The notes under the pieces were generated by a model that worked only from the letters and a program-made list of their open reading frames with translations, was not told the origin of the DNA and searched no databases. The translations under genes and the position numbers were made by a program. Positions 9,128-17,747 of a stretch of 64,000 nt of DNA are shown here, one piece after another (the first letter of the stretch is position 1; the number at the start of each line of letters is the position of its first letter). This DNA is from Streptomyces showdoensis (GTDB taxonomy: Bacteria; Actinomycetota; Actinomycetes; Streptomycetales; Streptomycetaceae). Location: assembly GCF_039535475.1 (NCBI RefSeq), contig NZ_BAAAXG010000012.1, positions 248,001-312,000 of the forward strand, written 5' to 3'.

Positions 9128-10897
9128 GTGTCCCGTGTCCCGCCCCGCTCCCGCAGGCTGCTCGCGCTCACGGCCGGGGCCGCGCTGGCCGTGCCCCTCG
9201 CGCTCGCCGCGCCGGCGCGGGGCGCCGAGGCCGGCACGTACACCGTCACCCCGCTGAGCTTCACGGTCCAGGCGGGCGGGCGCCGGTGCACCGTGGACGC
9301 CGACCTCTACCGGCCCGAGGGCGTGGACGCCGCCCACCCGGCCCCGGCCGTCCTCGCCACCAACGGCTTCGGCGGCAGCAAGGCCGACGGCACCACCGAC
9401 GCCCTCGGCAGGGCGGTCGCCGCCCGCGGCTACGTCGCCCTCGTCTACTCGGGCCTCGGCTTCGGCCGGACCGGCTGCCTTATCTCGCTCGACGACCCGC
9501 TCGTGGACGGGAAGGCGGCCACCCGGCTCGTCGACTTCCTGGCCGGCGCCCGCGCCGCCGACGACGGCACCCGCGTGGACTTCGTGACCCGGGACGGCAC
9601 GGGCGACCCCCGGGTCGGCATGGTCGGCGGCTCCTACGGCGGCGCCGTCCAGCTCGCCACCGCCTCCGTCGACCCCCGGCTCGACGCGCTCGTCCCGCTC
9701 ATCACCTGGAACGACCTCGCCTACTCCCTCGCCCCCAACGGCGCCGACCGCGCCACCCCCGGGGTCTTCAAGTGGCAGTGGGCCAACGCCTTCTACCTGA
9801 TGGGCGAGGGCCAGCCGCTGCTCGTGCCCTCGCTCGACCCCAGCCGGATCAACTCGCTGAGCTGCCTGCACTTCGTCACCGACGCCTGCGACACCGTCCG
9901 GCTGCTCAACTCCGGCCGGTACCCGGAGGGCGAGACCAAGAAGGTCCTCGACTTCGCCCGCAGCGTCTCCCCGGTCTCCTACCTCGACCGGGTCAAGGCC
10001 CCCACGCTGCTCGTCCAGGGCCAGGCCGACAGCCTGTTCAACCTCAACGAGGCCCGGGCCACCTACGAGCGGCTGGAGAGCAGGGGCGTCGAGACCCGCA
10101 TGATCTGGCAGTCCTGGGGTCACAGCGGAGGGCAGAAGCCCGGCGAACTCGACCTCGGACAGGGGGACCTGGAGAGCAGCTACGTCGGCCGGCGGGTGCT
10201 CGCCTGGTTCGACCGCCACCTGCGCGGCGACCGCACGGCCGACACCGGCCCCGAGTTCGCCTACTACCGGGACTGGGAGAGCGGCTACGGCACCGCGGCC
10301 GCCGTGCCCGCGCTCAGCCAGAAGCTCTACCTCTCCGGCGACGGCAGGCTCGTCGACGACCGCGCCGAGGTCGCCCGCGGCTCCCGCTGGTACCTCAACT
10401 GGCCGCTGCCGACCAGCCACTCCGAGTCCTCGATCGCCGGCCTGGTCGGACTGCCCGACCCCGCGCCGTACGACCTGGCGGGCACCTACCTCGGCTGGCG
10501 CAGCGCCCCGCTCACCGCCCCCGCGGACCTCGTCGGCTCGCCCCGCGCGACCCTCCGGGTGCGCGCGCCGGGCACCGAGCGGGTCCAGGACTCCGGCGAC
10601 GCCGCCGACAAGCTGGTCCTCTTCGCCAAGCTCTACGACCTCGCCCCCGACGGCACCCGGACCCTGGTCAACCGGCTCGTCGCCCCGGTCCGGGTGCCGG
10701 ACGTGACCCGGCCCTTCACCGTCGAACTCCCGGGCATCGTGCACCGCTACGCGACCGGCCACCGCCTGGAGTTCGTCATCGCGGCCAGCGACACCGCGTA
10801 CGTCGGCAACCGGGGCATCAGGCCCGTGACCGTCACCAGCGCCCCCGAGGACACGGGGACGCTGGAACTGCCCCTGGTGCGGGGGCGGGTCGGCTGA
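9128..10897 (+). CDS. secreted CocE/NonD or X-Pro dipeptidyl-peptidase (S15) family hydrolase
   Basis: 589 residues with a signal peptide. A twin-arginine-like motif (SRRLLAL) precedes a hydrophobic stretch and an alanine-rich cleavage region near PARGAEA, so Tat export is plausible. The alpha/beta-hydrolase core has its nucleophile S169 in VGGSYGG, with the later QGQADSLF and WGHSGG segments likely to hold the Asp and His. The C-terminal third is the beta-jelly-roll expected of the PepX/CocE family, giving either X-Pro dipeptidase or esterase activity. The GTG at 9128 is preferred because GGAGGT (9118-9123) lies just upstream, although the 4-base spacing is short. An ATG at 9074 is in frame but lies inside a hairpin. 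It stops 9 bases from the convergent add gene. Confidence 0.82.
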   Translation: MSRVPPRSRRLLALTAGAALAVPLALAAPARGAEAGTYTVTPLSFTVQAGGRRCTVDADLYRPEGVDAAHPAPAVLATNGFGGSKADGTTDALGRAVAARGYVALVYSGLGFGRTGCLISLDDPLVDGKAATRLVDFLAGARAADDGTRVDFVTRDGTGDPRVGMVGGSYGGAVQLATASVDPRLDALVPLITWNDLAYSLAPNGADRATPGVFKWQWANAFYLMGEGQPLLVPSLDPSRINSLSCLHFVTDACDTVRLLNSGRYPEGETKKVLDFARSVSPVSYLDRVKAPTLLVQGQADSLFNLNEARATYERLESRGVETRMIWQSWGHSGGQKPGELDLGQGDLESSYVGRRVLAWFDRHLRGDRTADTGPEFAYYRDWESGYGTAAAVPALSQKLYLSGDGRLVDDRAEVARGSRWYLNWPLPTSHSESSIAGLVGLPDPAPYDLAGTYLGWRSAPLTAPADLVGSPRATLRVRAPGTERVQDSGDAADKLVLFAKLYDLAPDGTRTLVNRLVAPVRVPDVTRPFTVELPGIVHRYATGHRLEFVIAASDTAYVGNRGIRPVTVTSAPEDTGTLELPLVRGRVG

Positions 10898-10906
10898 GTA
10901 CGTGAC

Positions 10907-12037
10907 CTAGCCGGCCGCGAGGGCCGCGTAGCCGGGGCGGACCAGCTCGTCTATCAGGCGGCGGCGCTCCGGCAGCGGCAGGAACGCGGCCTCCAGGGCG
11001 GCCACCGTGAACTCCTCGAAGACCTCCGGGCCGTAGCCGAAGGCGTCCGCCATGTGCTGGAACTCCTCGCTCATGGTGGTGCCGGAGACCAGCCGGTTGT
11101 CCGTGTTCAGGGTGATCCGGAAGCCCAGGCGGCGCAGCTCGTCGATCGGGTGCGAGGCGTAGTCCTTCGCGGCGCCGGTCTGCAGGTTGGAGGTCGGGCA
11201 GACCTCCAGGGCGATCCGGTTGTCACGGACGTACGAGGCGAGCCGGCCCAGCGTGCCGTCCTCGGCGATGTCGTCGGTGATCCGCACGCCGTGGCCGATC
11301 CGCTCGGTGCCGCAGACCTGCACGGCCTCGTGGATCGACTCCGCGCCGACGGCCTCGCCCGCGTGGATCGTGAAGTGGCAGTTCTCCCGCTTCAGGTGCT
11401 GGAAGGCGGGGAGGTGGCGGGCCGGCGGGTTGCCGATCTCACCGCCGGCGATGTCGAAGCCGGCCACGCCCTTGTCGCGGTGGGCGACGGTCAGCTCCGC
11501 GATCTCCAGCGAACGGTCGGTGTGCCGCATGCCGGTGAGCAGGGTGCGGACGGTGATCCGGCCGCCGGAGCGGCGCTCGCCCTCGCGGAAGCCCGCGTTC
11601 ACGGCCTCGACCACCTCGTCGAGGCTCAGCCCGCCCTCCAGGTGCTGCTCGGGGGCGTAGCGGATCTCGGCGTAGACGACGCCGTCCGCGGCCAGGTCCT
11701 CGGCGCACTCGGCCGCGATCCGCTCCAGCGCCTCGCGGGTCTGCATCACCGCGCAGGTGTGGGCGAAGGTCTCCAGGTACCGCTCCAGCGAACCGGAGTC
11801 GGCGGCGTCCCGGAACCACACGGCGAGCTCCGCCGGGTCCTCGGTGGGCAGCGCGGTGTAGCCGCAGGCGCGGGCCAGTTCGACGATCGTGGCCGGGCGC
11901 AGGCCGCCGTCGAGGTGGTCGTGCAGGACGGCCTTCGGGGCCTCGCGGATCCAGTCGGCGACGGCGGGCGCGGCCACCGGGGACACCGGGGAGACGGGGG
12001 AAGCGGTGGGGGCGGCAGGGTTGTCAGACAAGTGCAT
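10907..12037 (-). CDS. add: adenosine deaminase
   Basis: 376 residues. Converts adenosine and deoxyadenosine to inosine and deoxyinosine in purine salvage, using one zinc ion. Signature motifs are all present: HDHLDG near residue 40 (two zinc His), HAGEA (catalytic Glu and His), RIGHG, and the zinc/catalytic Asp in ITLNTDN. An N-terminal extension of about 25 residues is Pro/Val/Ser-rich and probably disordered. The first codons (ATG CAC TTG TCT GAC AAC) contain a palindrome also found upstream of the adjacent GntR regulator gene, so the start region may itself be an operator. The next ATG is far downstream, which supports this start. Confidence 0.93.
   Translation of the reverse strand: MHLSDNPAAPTASPVSPVSPVAAPAVADWIREAPKAVLHDHLDGGLRPATIVELARACGYTALPTEDPAELAVWFRDAADSGSLERYLETFAHTCAVMQTREALERIAAECAEDLAADGVVYAEIRYAPEQHLEGGLSLDEVVEAVNAGFREGERRSGGRITVRTLLTGMRHTDRSLEIAELTVAHRDKGVAGFDIAGGEIGNPPARHLPAFQHLKRENCHFTIHAGEAVGAESIHEAVQVCGTERIGHGVRITDDIAEDGTLGRLASYVRDNRIALEVCPTSNLQTGAAKDYASHPIDELRRLGFRITLNTDNRLVSGTTMSEEFQHMADAFGYGPEVFEEFTVAALEAAFLPLPERRRLIDELVRPGYAALAAG
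12021..12032 (-). promoter_or_regulatory. candidate GntR operator at the add start codon
   Basis: On the minus strand this reads CTTGTCTGACAA at codons 2-6 of add. Its core TTGTC-T-GACAA is a perfect inverted repeat, and the same 12 bases recur at 12944-12955 ahead of the GntR gene. Binding here would block transcription start or translation of add. Confidence 0.5.
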
Positions 12038-12127
12038 GGCCGGGAAGTGTACGCCACCGCGGCGGGACGCGGATGTGACCCCGGCGACACCGCTCCCCGG
12101 CCGGGGCGGCGCACCGCACCGGCCGGC

Positions 12128-12877
12128 TCAGTTCGACTGCAGCACGGGCAGGGTCGGCGCCCCGGTGGGCAGCATGTGCTTGGCCGCCAGGACCGGGGTC
12201 TCCCCGACCCGTACGACCTGGGTGACGAGCACCGCCGGGGTGTCCGCCGAGCGGCCGAGCTGCTCGCCCCTGCGGCGCCCGAGCAGGGTCGCGCTCACCG
12301 CGCTGTGGCCCGCGAGCTGCACCCCGCGCGAGGCGCCGGCGAGGACGGCCAGCATCGAGGTGCGCTCCGGCGGGGGCGCCGCGCGCAGGGCCTCGGCGAA
12401 GGCCGGGTGGGTCCGCTCCAGGACCTCGTCGGCCGCCGCCCACTCGTGGCTGAGCGCCGCCGGGCCCGCCTCGCCGGTGAGCACGGACTCCCAGAACCGC
12501 AGCTCGGCGCCGGCCGGGGCGAGCAGGTGCTGGGTGGTGAAGTCGGTGGGTTCCTCCGTGGACCGCAGCAGGCCCCGCACCCGCAGCTGCGCCGCCTCGC
12601 CGAGCAGCTCCTCCAGGGGCTGGAGGTGCTCGAAGCCGCGCCGGGGCGGGTGGGCGTTGACCGTGCGGCCGACCCCGCGGCGCACGGTGAGCAGTCCGTC
12701 CTCCTGGAGCAGCAGCAGCGCCTCGCGCAGGGCGGGCCGGCTCACGCCGAGCTCGCCCGCCAGCTTGGGTTCGGAGGGGAGCGTCGAGCCCGGGGGATAG
12801 GTCCCCTCGTGGATGGCGTCCGCGATCCGTTCGTAGAGCGCGACGACCGGTCGCCGCTGCTGTCCGCCGGCTGCCAC
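12128..12877 (-). CDS. GntR family transcriptional regulator (HutC/UTRA type)
   Basis: 249 residues. The N-terminal winged helix-turn-helix is clear at about residues 12-72: LYERIADAIHEGTYPPGSTLPSEPKLAGELGVSRPALREAL followed by LLTVRRGVGRTV. The rest resembles a UTRA effector domain of the HutC subfamily, with the typical late strands (ARTHxxx-like YxxRQVVRVGETPVL). The GTG start at 12877 follows GAGGAGGAT. The gene lies just upstream of add on the same strand (91 bases apart) and a 13-base palindrome, CTTGTCTGACAAG, lies 67 bases upstream of its start. This suggests autoregulation and control of add; the ligand could be a nucleoside or related metabolite, but that is inference. Confidence 0.88.
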   Translation of the reverse strand: MAAGGQQRRPVVALYERIADAIHEGTYPPGSTLPSEPKLAGELGVSRPALREALLLLQEDGLLTVRRGVGRTVNAHPPRRGFEHLQPLEELLGEAAQLRVRGLLRSTEEPTDFTTQHLLAPAGAELRFWESVLTGEAGPAALSHEWAAADEVLERTHPAFAEALRAAPPPERTSMLAVLAGASRGVQLAGHSAVSATLLGRRRGEQLGRSADTPAVLVTQVVRVGETPVLAAKHMLPTGAPTLPVLQSN

Positions 12878-12943
12878 GGATCCTCCTCGTGCTCGCGCCC
12901 GCAGGGGTGCCTGCGGCTCCAGCTCTTACGGTAGCGGCCCCAC

Positions 12944-12956
12944 CTTGTCTGACAAG
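12944..12956. promoter_or_regulatory. candidate GntR autoregulatory operator
   Basis: CTTGTCTGACAAG is a perfect inverted repeat (6-base arms, 1-base centre) in the promoter region of the GntR gene. TTGTC/GACAA arms are in the style of HutC-type operators. Twelve of its bases recur at the start of add. Confidence 0.6.
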
Positions 12957-13041
12957 TCACTCGGACGGGCGCCTCCACCGCCGCCACGGGGTGCGAATCG
13001 GCCCATCCTGGTGGGACGGACGACGGAGGAGAGGGCCGGCG

Positions 13042-13287
13042 ATGAGTTCCAGGGAGACGTCGAGCACGGGCAGGGCGGCCCGCTCCGGCGGGGTCTTCAC
13101 GCCCGGGCGGATCGCCATCGCGGCGGTCCTGGTCCTGCTGCTCGTCTTCATCTTCGAGAACACCCGGCAGGTACGGATCCGGCTGCTGATCCCCGAGGTC
13201 TCCATGCCGCTCTACCTGGCCCTGCTGATCACCACGGTGCTGGGCGCGGTCTGCGGCTATTACGCGGCGGCCCGGAGGCGCAAGTGA
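13042..13287 (+). CDS. small LapA-domain (DUF1049) membrane protein
   Basis: 81 residues. Two hydrophobic helices (about residues 21-40 and 55-73) flank a short loop containing FENTRQVRIRLLIPEVSMPL, the hallmark of the LapA/DUF1049 family. A basic C-terminus (ARRRK) faces the cytoplasm. The ATG at 13042 is preceded by GGAGGAGAGGG, a strong ribosome site, so the longer upstream open frame is not needed. The stop overlaps the next gene's GTG start as GTGA, indicating co-translation. Function in actinobacteria is not established; related proteins affect envelope assembly in Gram-negatives. Confidence 0.8.
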   Translation: MSSRETSSTGRAARSGGVFTPGRIAIAAVLVLLLVFIFENTRQVRIRLLIPEVSMPLYLALLITTVLGAVCGYYAAARRRK

Positions 13288-13658
13288 GGCGCGCGGCGAT
13301 CGGGGGCGTGGTGGCCGTGCTGGCCCTCGCCGCCATGGCGGTCGGTTCGGCGGACGCGGCGGCCGAGGCCGAGGCGCGGGCGGCGGAGGACGGGCCGGCG
13401 GAGGGCGGCGGGCAGCCGATGCCGGAATTCCTCGGCAAGGGTCTGTGGCGGGTCTTCACCTCGCTGGACCCGCGCACCCGGCTCGACGTCCACGACGTGG
13501 GCGGCGGTGACCGCCGGGTGCTGTGGCCGCCGAACTGGCGCGTCTGCACCCAGCACCCCGCACCGGGTGCCGAGCGCGGTTCGCGGGGGCGCGTGGTGGT
13601 GGGCGTGGTGAAGAAGGGCGAGGTCTGCCCGGCCCGCGTCACGGCGGCCCGGCGCTGA
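13284..13658 (+). CDS. secreted hypothetical protein, PASTA-like fold possible
   Basis: 124 residues with an N-terminal signal peptide (basic start, hydrophobic stretch, Ala-rich cleavage zone near residue 24). The mature part contains LDVHDVGGGDRRVLWPPNW followed by RVCTQHPAPG and ends in KKGEVCPARV. This pattern, with two cysteines that could form a disulphide, resembles the secreted PASTA-like proteins of Streptomyces, but the match is by eye. It is coupled to the LapA-domain gene by a GTGA overlap, so both probably act at the membrane or outside it. Confidence 0.7.
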   Translation: MRRAAIGGVVAVLALAAMAVGSADAAAEAEARAAEDGPAEGGGQPMPEFLGKGLWRVFTSLDPRTRLDVHDVGGGDRRVLWPPNWRVCTQHPAPGAERGSRGRVVVGVVKKGEVCPARVTAARR

Positions 13659-13699
13659 GCACGTCCCCGGGCGGGCGCGTGTCCCGCCGCGGCCCGCCG

Positions 13700-14032
13700 T
13701 CAGCGCTTGTAGTTGATCTTCATCGTGTCCATGTCGGTGACCTTGGACCGCAGGTCGCGGAAGCCGTGCCCGAGCTCCTTCAACGCGCCCTCCACCCGGT
13801 CCTCGGCGATCGCCCCGGCCATCTCGTCGCCGTCCGCCGCCTCGGAGACGACGACCAGGCGGTACGAGAAGTGCTTCAGGTTCCGGTCGTAGGCGAGCGA
13901 GCCCTCCTCGGTGAACCGCATCGCCGACATGCCGTGCTCCTCGGCCTCCGCGAGCAGCCGCTCGCGGCTCTCCTCGGTCAGCCCGTCGAACGTCCCGCGC
14001 ACGATCACCCGGTAGGTGTGCTGCGTGCCCAT
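13700..14032 (-). CDS. hypothetical protein, possibly DUF6204 family
   Basis: 110 soluble residues beginning MGTQHTYRVIVRGTFDGL. The ATG at 14032 follows GAGGAGG with good spacing and is preferred over an in-frame codon at 14059. The alternating strand/helix pattern (HTYRVIVRG, then RERLLAEAEEH, then FSYRLVVVSEA) suggests a small ferredoxin-like or dimeric alpha-beta barrel fold. The N-terminal sequence resembles Streptomyces proteins filed under DUF6204, from memory. No function is known. It is divergent from the DUF5107 gene. Confidence 0.7.
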   Translation of the reverse strand: MGTQHTYRVIVRGTFDGLTEESRERLLAEAEEHGMSAMRFTEEGSLAYDRNLKHFSYRLVVVSEAADGDEMAGAIAEDRVEGALKELGHGFRDLRSKVTDMDTMKINYKR

Positions 14033-14163
14033 GCCCTGCCTCCTCGGTAAAGAAACCACCCTACGGCGGCGCGTGTACGCCGCAACGGAATTTCCCGGCG
14101 CCCCGGGCGGGGCCGTTGTCCACCCTCTGGCCAGCGGTGGTTCCGGCGTGTTCCATGGTCGTC

Positions 14164-16104
14164 ATGACGACCGTACGACGTGCCGTACTCACCCTGTCCG
14201 CGGCGCCGTTGGGCCCGGACAACCCCCTCCCGGCCCTGCACCTCCTCGACGGGGCCGCCGCCCCCGCGGTCGACGAGCGGGCCGCGCTTCCGCGCGACAT
14301 GGCCCGGCAGCTCGGGCACGCCCCGCTGCGCACCCTGCTGCCCACCCGGGTCAGGGACGGCTACGGGCGCGCGCGGACGCCCGTGGACCTCGACGCGATC
14401 GTGATCGAGAACGAGCGGCTGCGGGTCACCGTGCTGCCCGGCCTCGGCGGACGCGTCCAGTCCCTCTTCGACAAGGCGGCAGGGCGCGAACTGCTCTACC
14501 GCAACCCGGTGTTCCAGCCCGCGGCGTTCGCGCTGAACGGCGCCTGGTTCTCCGGCGGCATCGAGTGGAACATCGGCGCCCGCGGACACACCACGCTCTC
14601 CTGCGCCCCGCTGCACGCGGCGGTCGTTCCCGCGCCCGACGGAGGCGAGATGCTCCGGCTGTGGGAGTGGGAGCCGCTGCGCGACCTTCCCTTCCAGGTC
14701 GACCTGTGGCTGCCGGCCGACGGCGCGCACCTGCGGGCCGCGGTCCGGATCCGCAACCCGCACGAGCGGGCCGTCCCCACCTACTGGTGGTCCAACACGG
14801 CCGTCCCCGAGGACCGCAGGATCCTCGCCCCCGCCGAGCTGGCCTGGCAGTACGGCTACGAGCGCGCCCTGCGCCGGGTGCCGGTGCCCGCCGCCCCGGA
14901 CGGCCCCGACCACACGTACCCCCTGCGGAGCACCCATGCCGCCGACTACTTCTACGAGGTGCCGGACGGGCGGCGCCGCTGGATCGCCGCGCTCGGCGAG
15001 GACGGCACCGGCCTCGTGCAGACCTCCACGGACGTGCTGCGCGGCCGCAAGCTCTTCCTGTGGGGCTCGGGGCGTGGCGGGCGCCGCTGGCAGGAATGGC
15101 TGACCGAGCCCGGCACCCCCGGGTACGCCGAGATCCAGGCCGGACTCGCCCGCACCCAGCTGGAGCACCCCACCCTGGAGCCGGAGACCGAGGTCTCCTG
15201 GATGGAGGTGTACGGGCCGCTGGCCGCGGACCCGGCGGCCGTCCACGGCGCGGACTGGGCCGCGGCCACCGGTTGCGTCGAGGAGGCCCTCGGCCGGGTG
15301 CTGCCCCGGGAGGAGGTCGAGGCCGCGTACGCGTTGTGGCGGGAGCGGTCCGCCGACGCCGAGCCCGGTGCGGCCCTGGCCGCCGGTTCGGGCTGGGGCG
15401 CGCTCGAAGTCCTGCGCGGCGGCTACGCGCTGCCCGGAACGCCGTTCGCCGAGGACCAGCTCGGCGCGGAGCAGCGGCCCTGGGTGCACCTGCTGCGCAC
15501 GGGCGCCCTGCCCGAGGCGGAGGAGGGGGCCGTCGGGCGCACGCCCGTGTCCGGGGCCTGGCGGGACATGCTGGAGACCGCCCCGGCCGACCCGGCCACC
15601 GAATACCACCTCGGCGTCGCCCAGTGGGCCGCCGGCGACCTCGCCCAGGCGGTACGGAGCTGGGAGCGCGGCCTGAAGAACGCCTCCGTGCGCTGGCCGC
15701 TGCTGTACTGCCTGGCCGTCGCCGACCGCGAGGGCGGCCACCCGCGCCGCGCGGCCGAGCGGTACGCGGAGGCCTTCGAGGAGCAGTGCGGGGGCGACCC
15801 GCTCGTCACCGCGGCCCTCGGGCGCGAGACGGCGACCGTGCTCCTGGAGACCGGCGCCGCCGCGCAGGCCCGCACCGTCCTGGAGCGGCTGCCCGAAGAG
15901 GTGCGGGCCCGTGGGGCGTTCCGCTTCCTGGAGGCGCGGCTGCTGCTCGCCGAGGGGCGCAAGGACGAAGCCCGCGCCGTGTTCGACGCGGGCTTCGAGG
16001 TGGCGGACCTGCGCGAGGGGGCCGAGGTCCTGGGCGAGGTCTGGGCGCGGATCACCGATGAACCACTCCCGGACGCCTACGAGTTCAGGATGCGGCCCAG
16101 CTGA
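14164..16104 (+). CDS. DUF5107 domain protein with TPR repeats
   Basis: 646 residues. Residues ~60-330 form a beta-rich domain resembling the galactose-mutarotase-like fold (NERLRVTVLPGLGGRVQSLFDK, then NPVFQP and GIEWNIG), which is how DUF5107 proteins look. From ~460 onward the sequence is made of helical repeats typical of TPRs (YHLGVAQWAAGDLAQAVRSWERGL, then LAEGRKDEARAVFDAGF). No signal peptide. Members are suspected of acting on or sensing carbohydrates, without firm evidence. The ATG at 14164 is taken because homologous sequence starts there (MTTVRRAVLTL); ATG 14155 is an alternative. No neighbour gives a clear functional clue. Confidence 0.82.
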   Translation: MTTVRRAVLTLSAAPLGPDNPLPALHLLDGAAAPAVDERAALPRDMARQLGHAPLRTLLPTRVRDGYGRARTPVDLDAIVIENERLRVTVLPGLGGRVQSLFDKAAGRELLYRNPVFQPAAFALNGAWFSGGIEWNIGARGHTTLSCAPLHAAVVPAPDGGEMLRLWEWEPLRDLPFQVDLWLPADGAHLRAAVRIRNPHERAVPTYWWSNTAVPEDRRILAPAELAWQYGYERALRRVPVPAAPDGPDHTYPLRSTHAADYFYEVPDGRRRWIAALGEDGTGLVQTSTDVLRGRKLFLWGSGRGGRRWQEWLTEPGTPGYAEIQAGLARTQLEHPTLEPETEVSWMEVYGPLAADPAAVHGADWAAATGCVEEALGRVLPREEVEAAYALWRERSADAEPGAALAAGSGWGALEVLRGGYALPGTPFAEDQLGAEQRPWVHLLRTGALPEAEEGAVGRTPVSGAWRDMLETAPADPATEYHLGVAQWAAGDLAQAVRSWERGLKNASVRWPLLYCLAVADREGGHPRRAAERYAEAFEEQCGGDPLVTAALGRETATVLLETGAAAQARTVLERLPEEVRARGAFRFLEARLLLAEGRKDEARAVFDAGFEVADLREGAEVLGEVWARITDEPLPDAYEFRMRPS

Positions 16105-16113
16105 GGCCCGGGT

Positions 16114-16142
16114 GCGGGGGCGCGGGCCGGCCGGGCCCCCGC
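16114..16142. terminator. candidate terminator between convergent genes
   Basis: GCGGGGGC (16114-16121) pairs with GCCCCCGC (16135-16142) around a GC-rich loop that contains GGCCGGCC. It lies between the stops of the DUF5107 gene and the convergent methyltransferase gene. There is no T-run, as is common for Streptomyces terminators. Confidence 0.4.
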
Positions 16143-16149
16143 CCGGCGG

Positions 16150-16986
16150 TCAGGCGCGGCACAGGATCTCGCCGTGCGGGACCATGAACCAGGCGTCCTC
16201 CTGGGCGGCCCAGGTGCGCCACGCCCCGGCGATGCCGTCCAGCTCCTCGCGGGTCGCGTGGCCGCCGTCGACGGCCAGCGCGGCGTACACCGACTGCGTG
16301 GTGCGGTCCGCCCACAGGCCGCTCCACCAGGCCCGCTCCTCGGGCCGGGCGAAACACCAGGTGCCGGCGGTGGCGGCGATGTCGGTGAAGCCGGCCCGGC
16401 GGGCCCAGGACAGCAGCCGCCGGCCCGCGTCCGGCTCGCCGCCGTTGGCCCGGGCCACCTGCCGGTACAGCGCGGACCAGCGGTCCAGGCCCGGGTTCTC
16501 GGGGAACCAGGTGAACGCCCCGTAGTCGCTGTCCCGGGCGGCGACCACGCCGCCCGGCCGGCACACCCGCCGCATCTCCCGCAGCGCCCGGACCGGGTCG
16601 CCGACGTGCTGCAGCACCTGGTGGGCGTGGACGATGTCGAAGGAGTCGTCGGGGAAGTCCAGGGCGTGGACGTCGGCGACCGCGAACTCCACGTTCTCCA
16701 CGCCCCGTTCGGCCGCCGCTGCGCGCGCCTTCTCCAGCACGTCCTCCGCCGCGTCCACCGCCGTCACCCGGCCCGGCGCGACCCGCGCCGCCAGGTCCGC
16801 GGTGATCGTGCCCGGCCCGCACCCGACGTCCAGGACCTCCAGCCCGGCCCGCAGTTCGGGGATCAGATAGGCGGCCGAGTTCTCCACCGTGCGCCAGCTG
16901 TGCGACCGCAGCACCGACTCGTGGTGGCCGTGGGTGTAGACGGCGGTCTCGTGCTGCGGCGCGGTCTGCTCGTCGGCGTGCGTCAT
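16150..16986 (-). CDS. class I SAM-dependent methyltransferase
   Basis: 278 residues. The SAM-binding motif LEVLDVGCGPGTITADLA lies near residue 55, followed by TAVDAAEDVL (acidic ribose contact) and the post-motifs FDIVHAHQVLQHVGDPVRALREMRRVCRPGG. This is the Methyltransf_11/UbiE layout, which methylates small molecules; the substrate cannot be told. The ATG at 16986 follows GAGGGAG at good spacing and starts MTHADEQ; a longer frame to 17034 lacks a ribosome site. Its C-terminal ~100 residues are less typical and may bind the acceptor. Confidence 0.87.
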   Translation of the reverse strand: MTHADEQTAPQHETAVYTHGHHESVLRSHSWRTVENSAAYLIPELRAGLEVLDVGCGPGTITADLAARVAPGRVTAVDAAEDVLEKARAAAAERGVENVEFAVADVHALDFPDDSFDIVHAHQVLQHVGDPVRALREMRRVCRPGGVVAARDSDYGAFTWFPENPGLDRWSALYRQVARANGGEPDAGRRLLSWARRAGFTDIAATAGTWCFARPEERAWWSGLWADRTTQSVYAALAVDGGHATREELDGIAGAWRTWAAQEDAWFMVPHGEILCRA

Positions 16987-17071
16987 GGCCGGACTCCCTC
17001 GTGTGAGTTGGTGCGGCAACGGTACGCCGATCACTCACATCCTGAGACCCCATTCTCGGAATGTGGACACG

Positions 17072-17683
17072 TCAGCTGAACGGCCCCGTCCTGTAACGGA
17101 GTTCGGTGAGCATGCGGCCACCCGTCTCCTCCGTGACGGACGTGCCGTCCGGACGCCACCCGGCCGCCCCGTAGAAGGCCCGCGCCCGGGGGTTCCCCTC
17201 CAGCACCCAGAGTCCCGCCGCACGGAAACCGGCCGCCGCCATCGCGGCGACCGTCGCGGCCAGCAGGTCCCGCCCCACGCCCCGGCCCCAGGCCTCCGGC
17301 ACGGCGTACAGGGCCGAGAGCTCGGCCGTCACCGACGCGTCCCACTCCCCGTCGGGCCACGGGCGGAAGCAGGAGAACGCCACCGCGCCGTCCTCCTCGG
17401 CCAGCAGCACGGTCGGCGCGCCGGGCGCCGACAGCCGGTCCCGCCACACCTCCGTCCGCTCCCCGACGTCGAGGGAGTCCAGATACGCGTCTGGCACGAG
17501 GCCGCGGTAGGCGGCGCGCCACGAACGGACGTGCACGGAGGCGACGGCGGCGGCGTCGGAGGGACCCGCCGCACGGATCGCGCGCACCGAACGGACCGCA
17601 CGGACCGCACGGACCGCACGGACCGCACGGACCGCACGGACCGCACGGACCGCACGGACTTCGGGGATCTCGGGGATCGGCAT
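17072..17683 (-). CDS. GNAT acetyltransferase with an (Ala-Val-Arg)n N-terminal repeat
   Basis: 203 residues. From about residue 36 the sequence is a normal GNAT domain that transfers acetyl from acetyl-Co[22 protein letters not shown], the acetyl-CoA loop [12 protein letters not shown], and [20 protein letters not shown]. The first ~35 residues are unusual: after MPIPEIPEV come seven Arg-Ala-Val units, then [10 protein letters not shown]. They are encoded by the 9-bp minisatellite at 17591-17653. The repeat keeps the frame whatever its copy number, so the tail length may vary between strains. Such a basic tail could be unstructured. Substrate unknown. Confidence 0.82.
   Translation of the reverse strand: MPIPEIPEVRAVRAVRAVRAVRAVRAVRAVRSVRAIRAAGPSDAAAVASVHVRSWRAAYRGLVPDAYLDSLDVGERTEVWRDRLSAPGAPTVLLAEEDGAVAFSCFRPWPDGEWDASVTAELSALYAVPEAWGRGVGRDLLAATVAAMAAAGFRAAGLWVLEGNPRARAFYGAAGWRPDGTSVTEETGGRMLTELRYRTGPFS
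17591..17653. repeat. 9-bp minisatellite (ACGGACCGC)x7
   Basis: Seven perfect copies of ACGGACCGC followed by a partial copy (ACGGACT). The array lies inside the 5' coding end of the GNAT gene and encodes its Arg-Ala-Val repeat on the minus strand. It shares the GGTCCG/CGGACC core with the array at 22875-22982. Confidence 0.95.
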
Positions 17684-17747
17684 GGGCGCATTCTGGAGAC
17701 CCGGCGGGGCGCACGGCCAGCCGGTTTCCCCGCGCGAGGTGCCCGGC

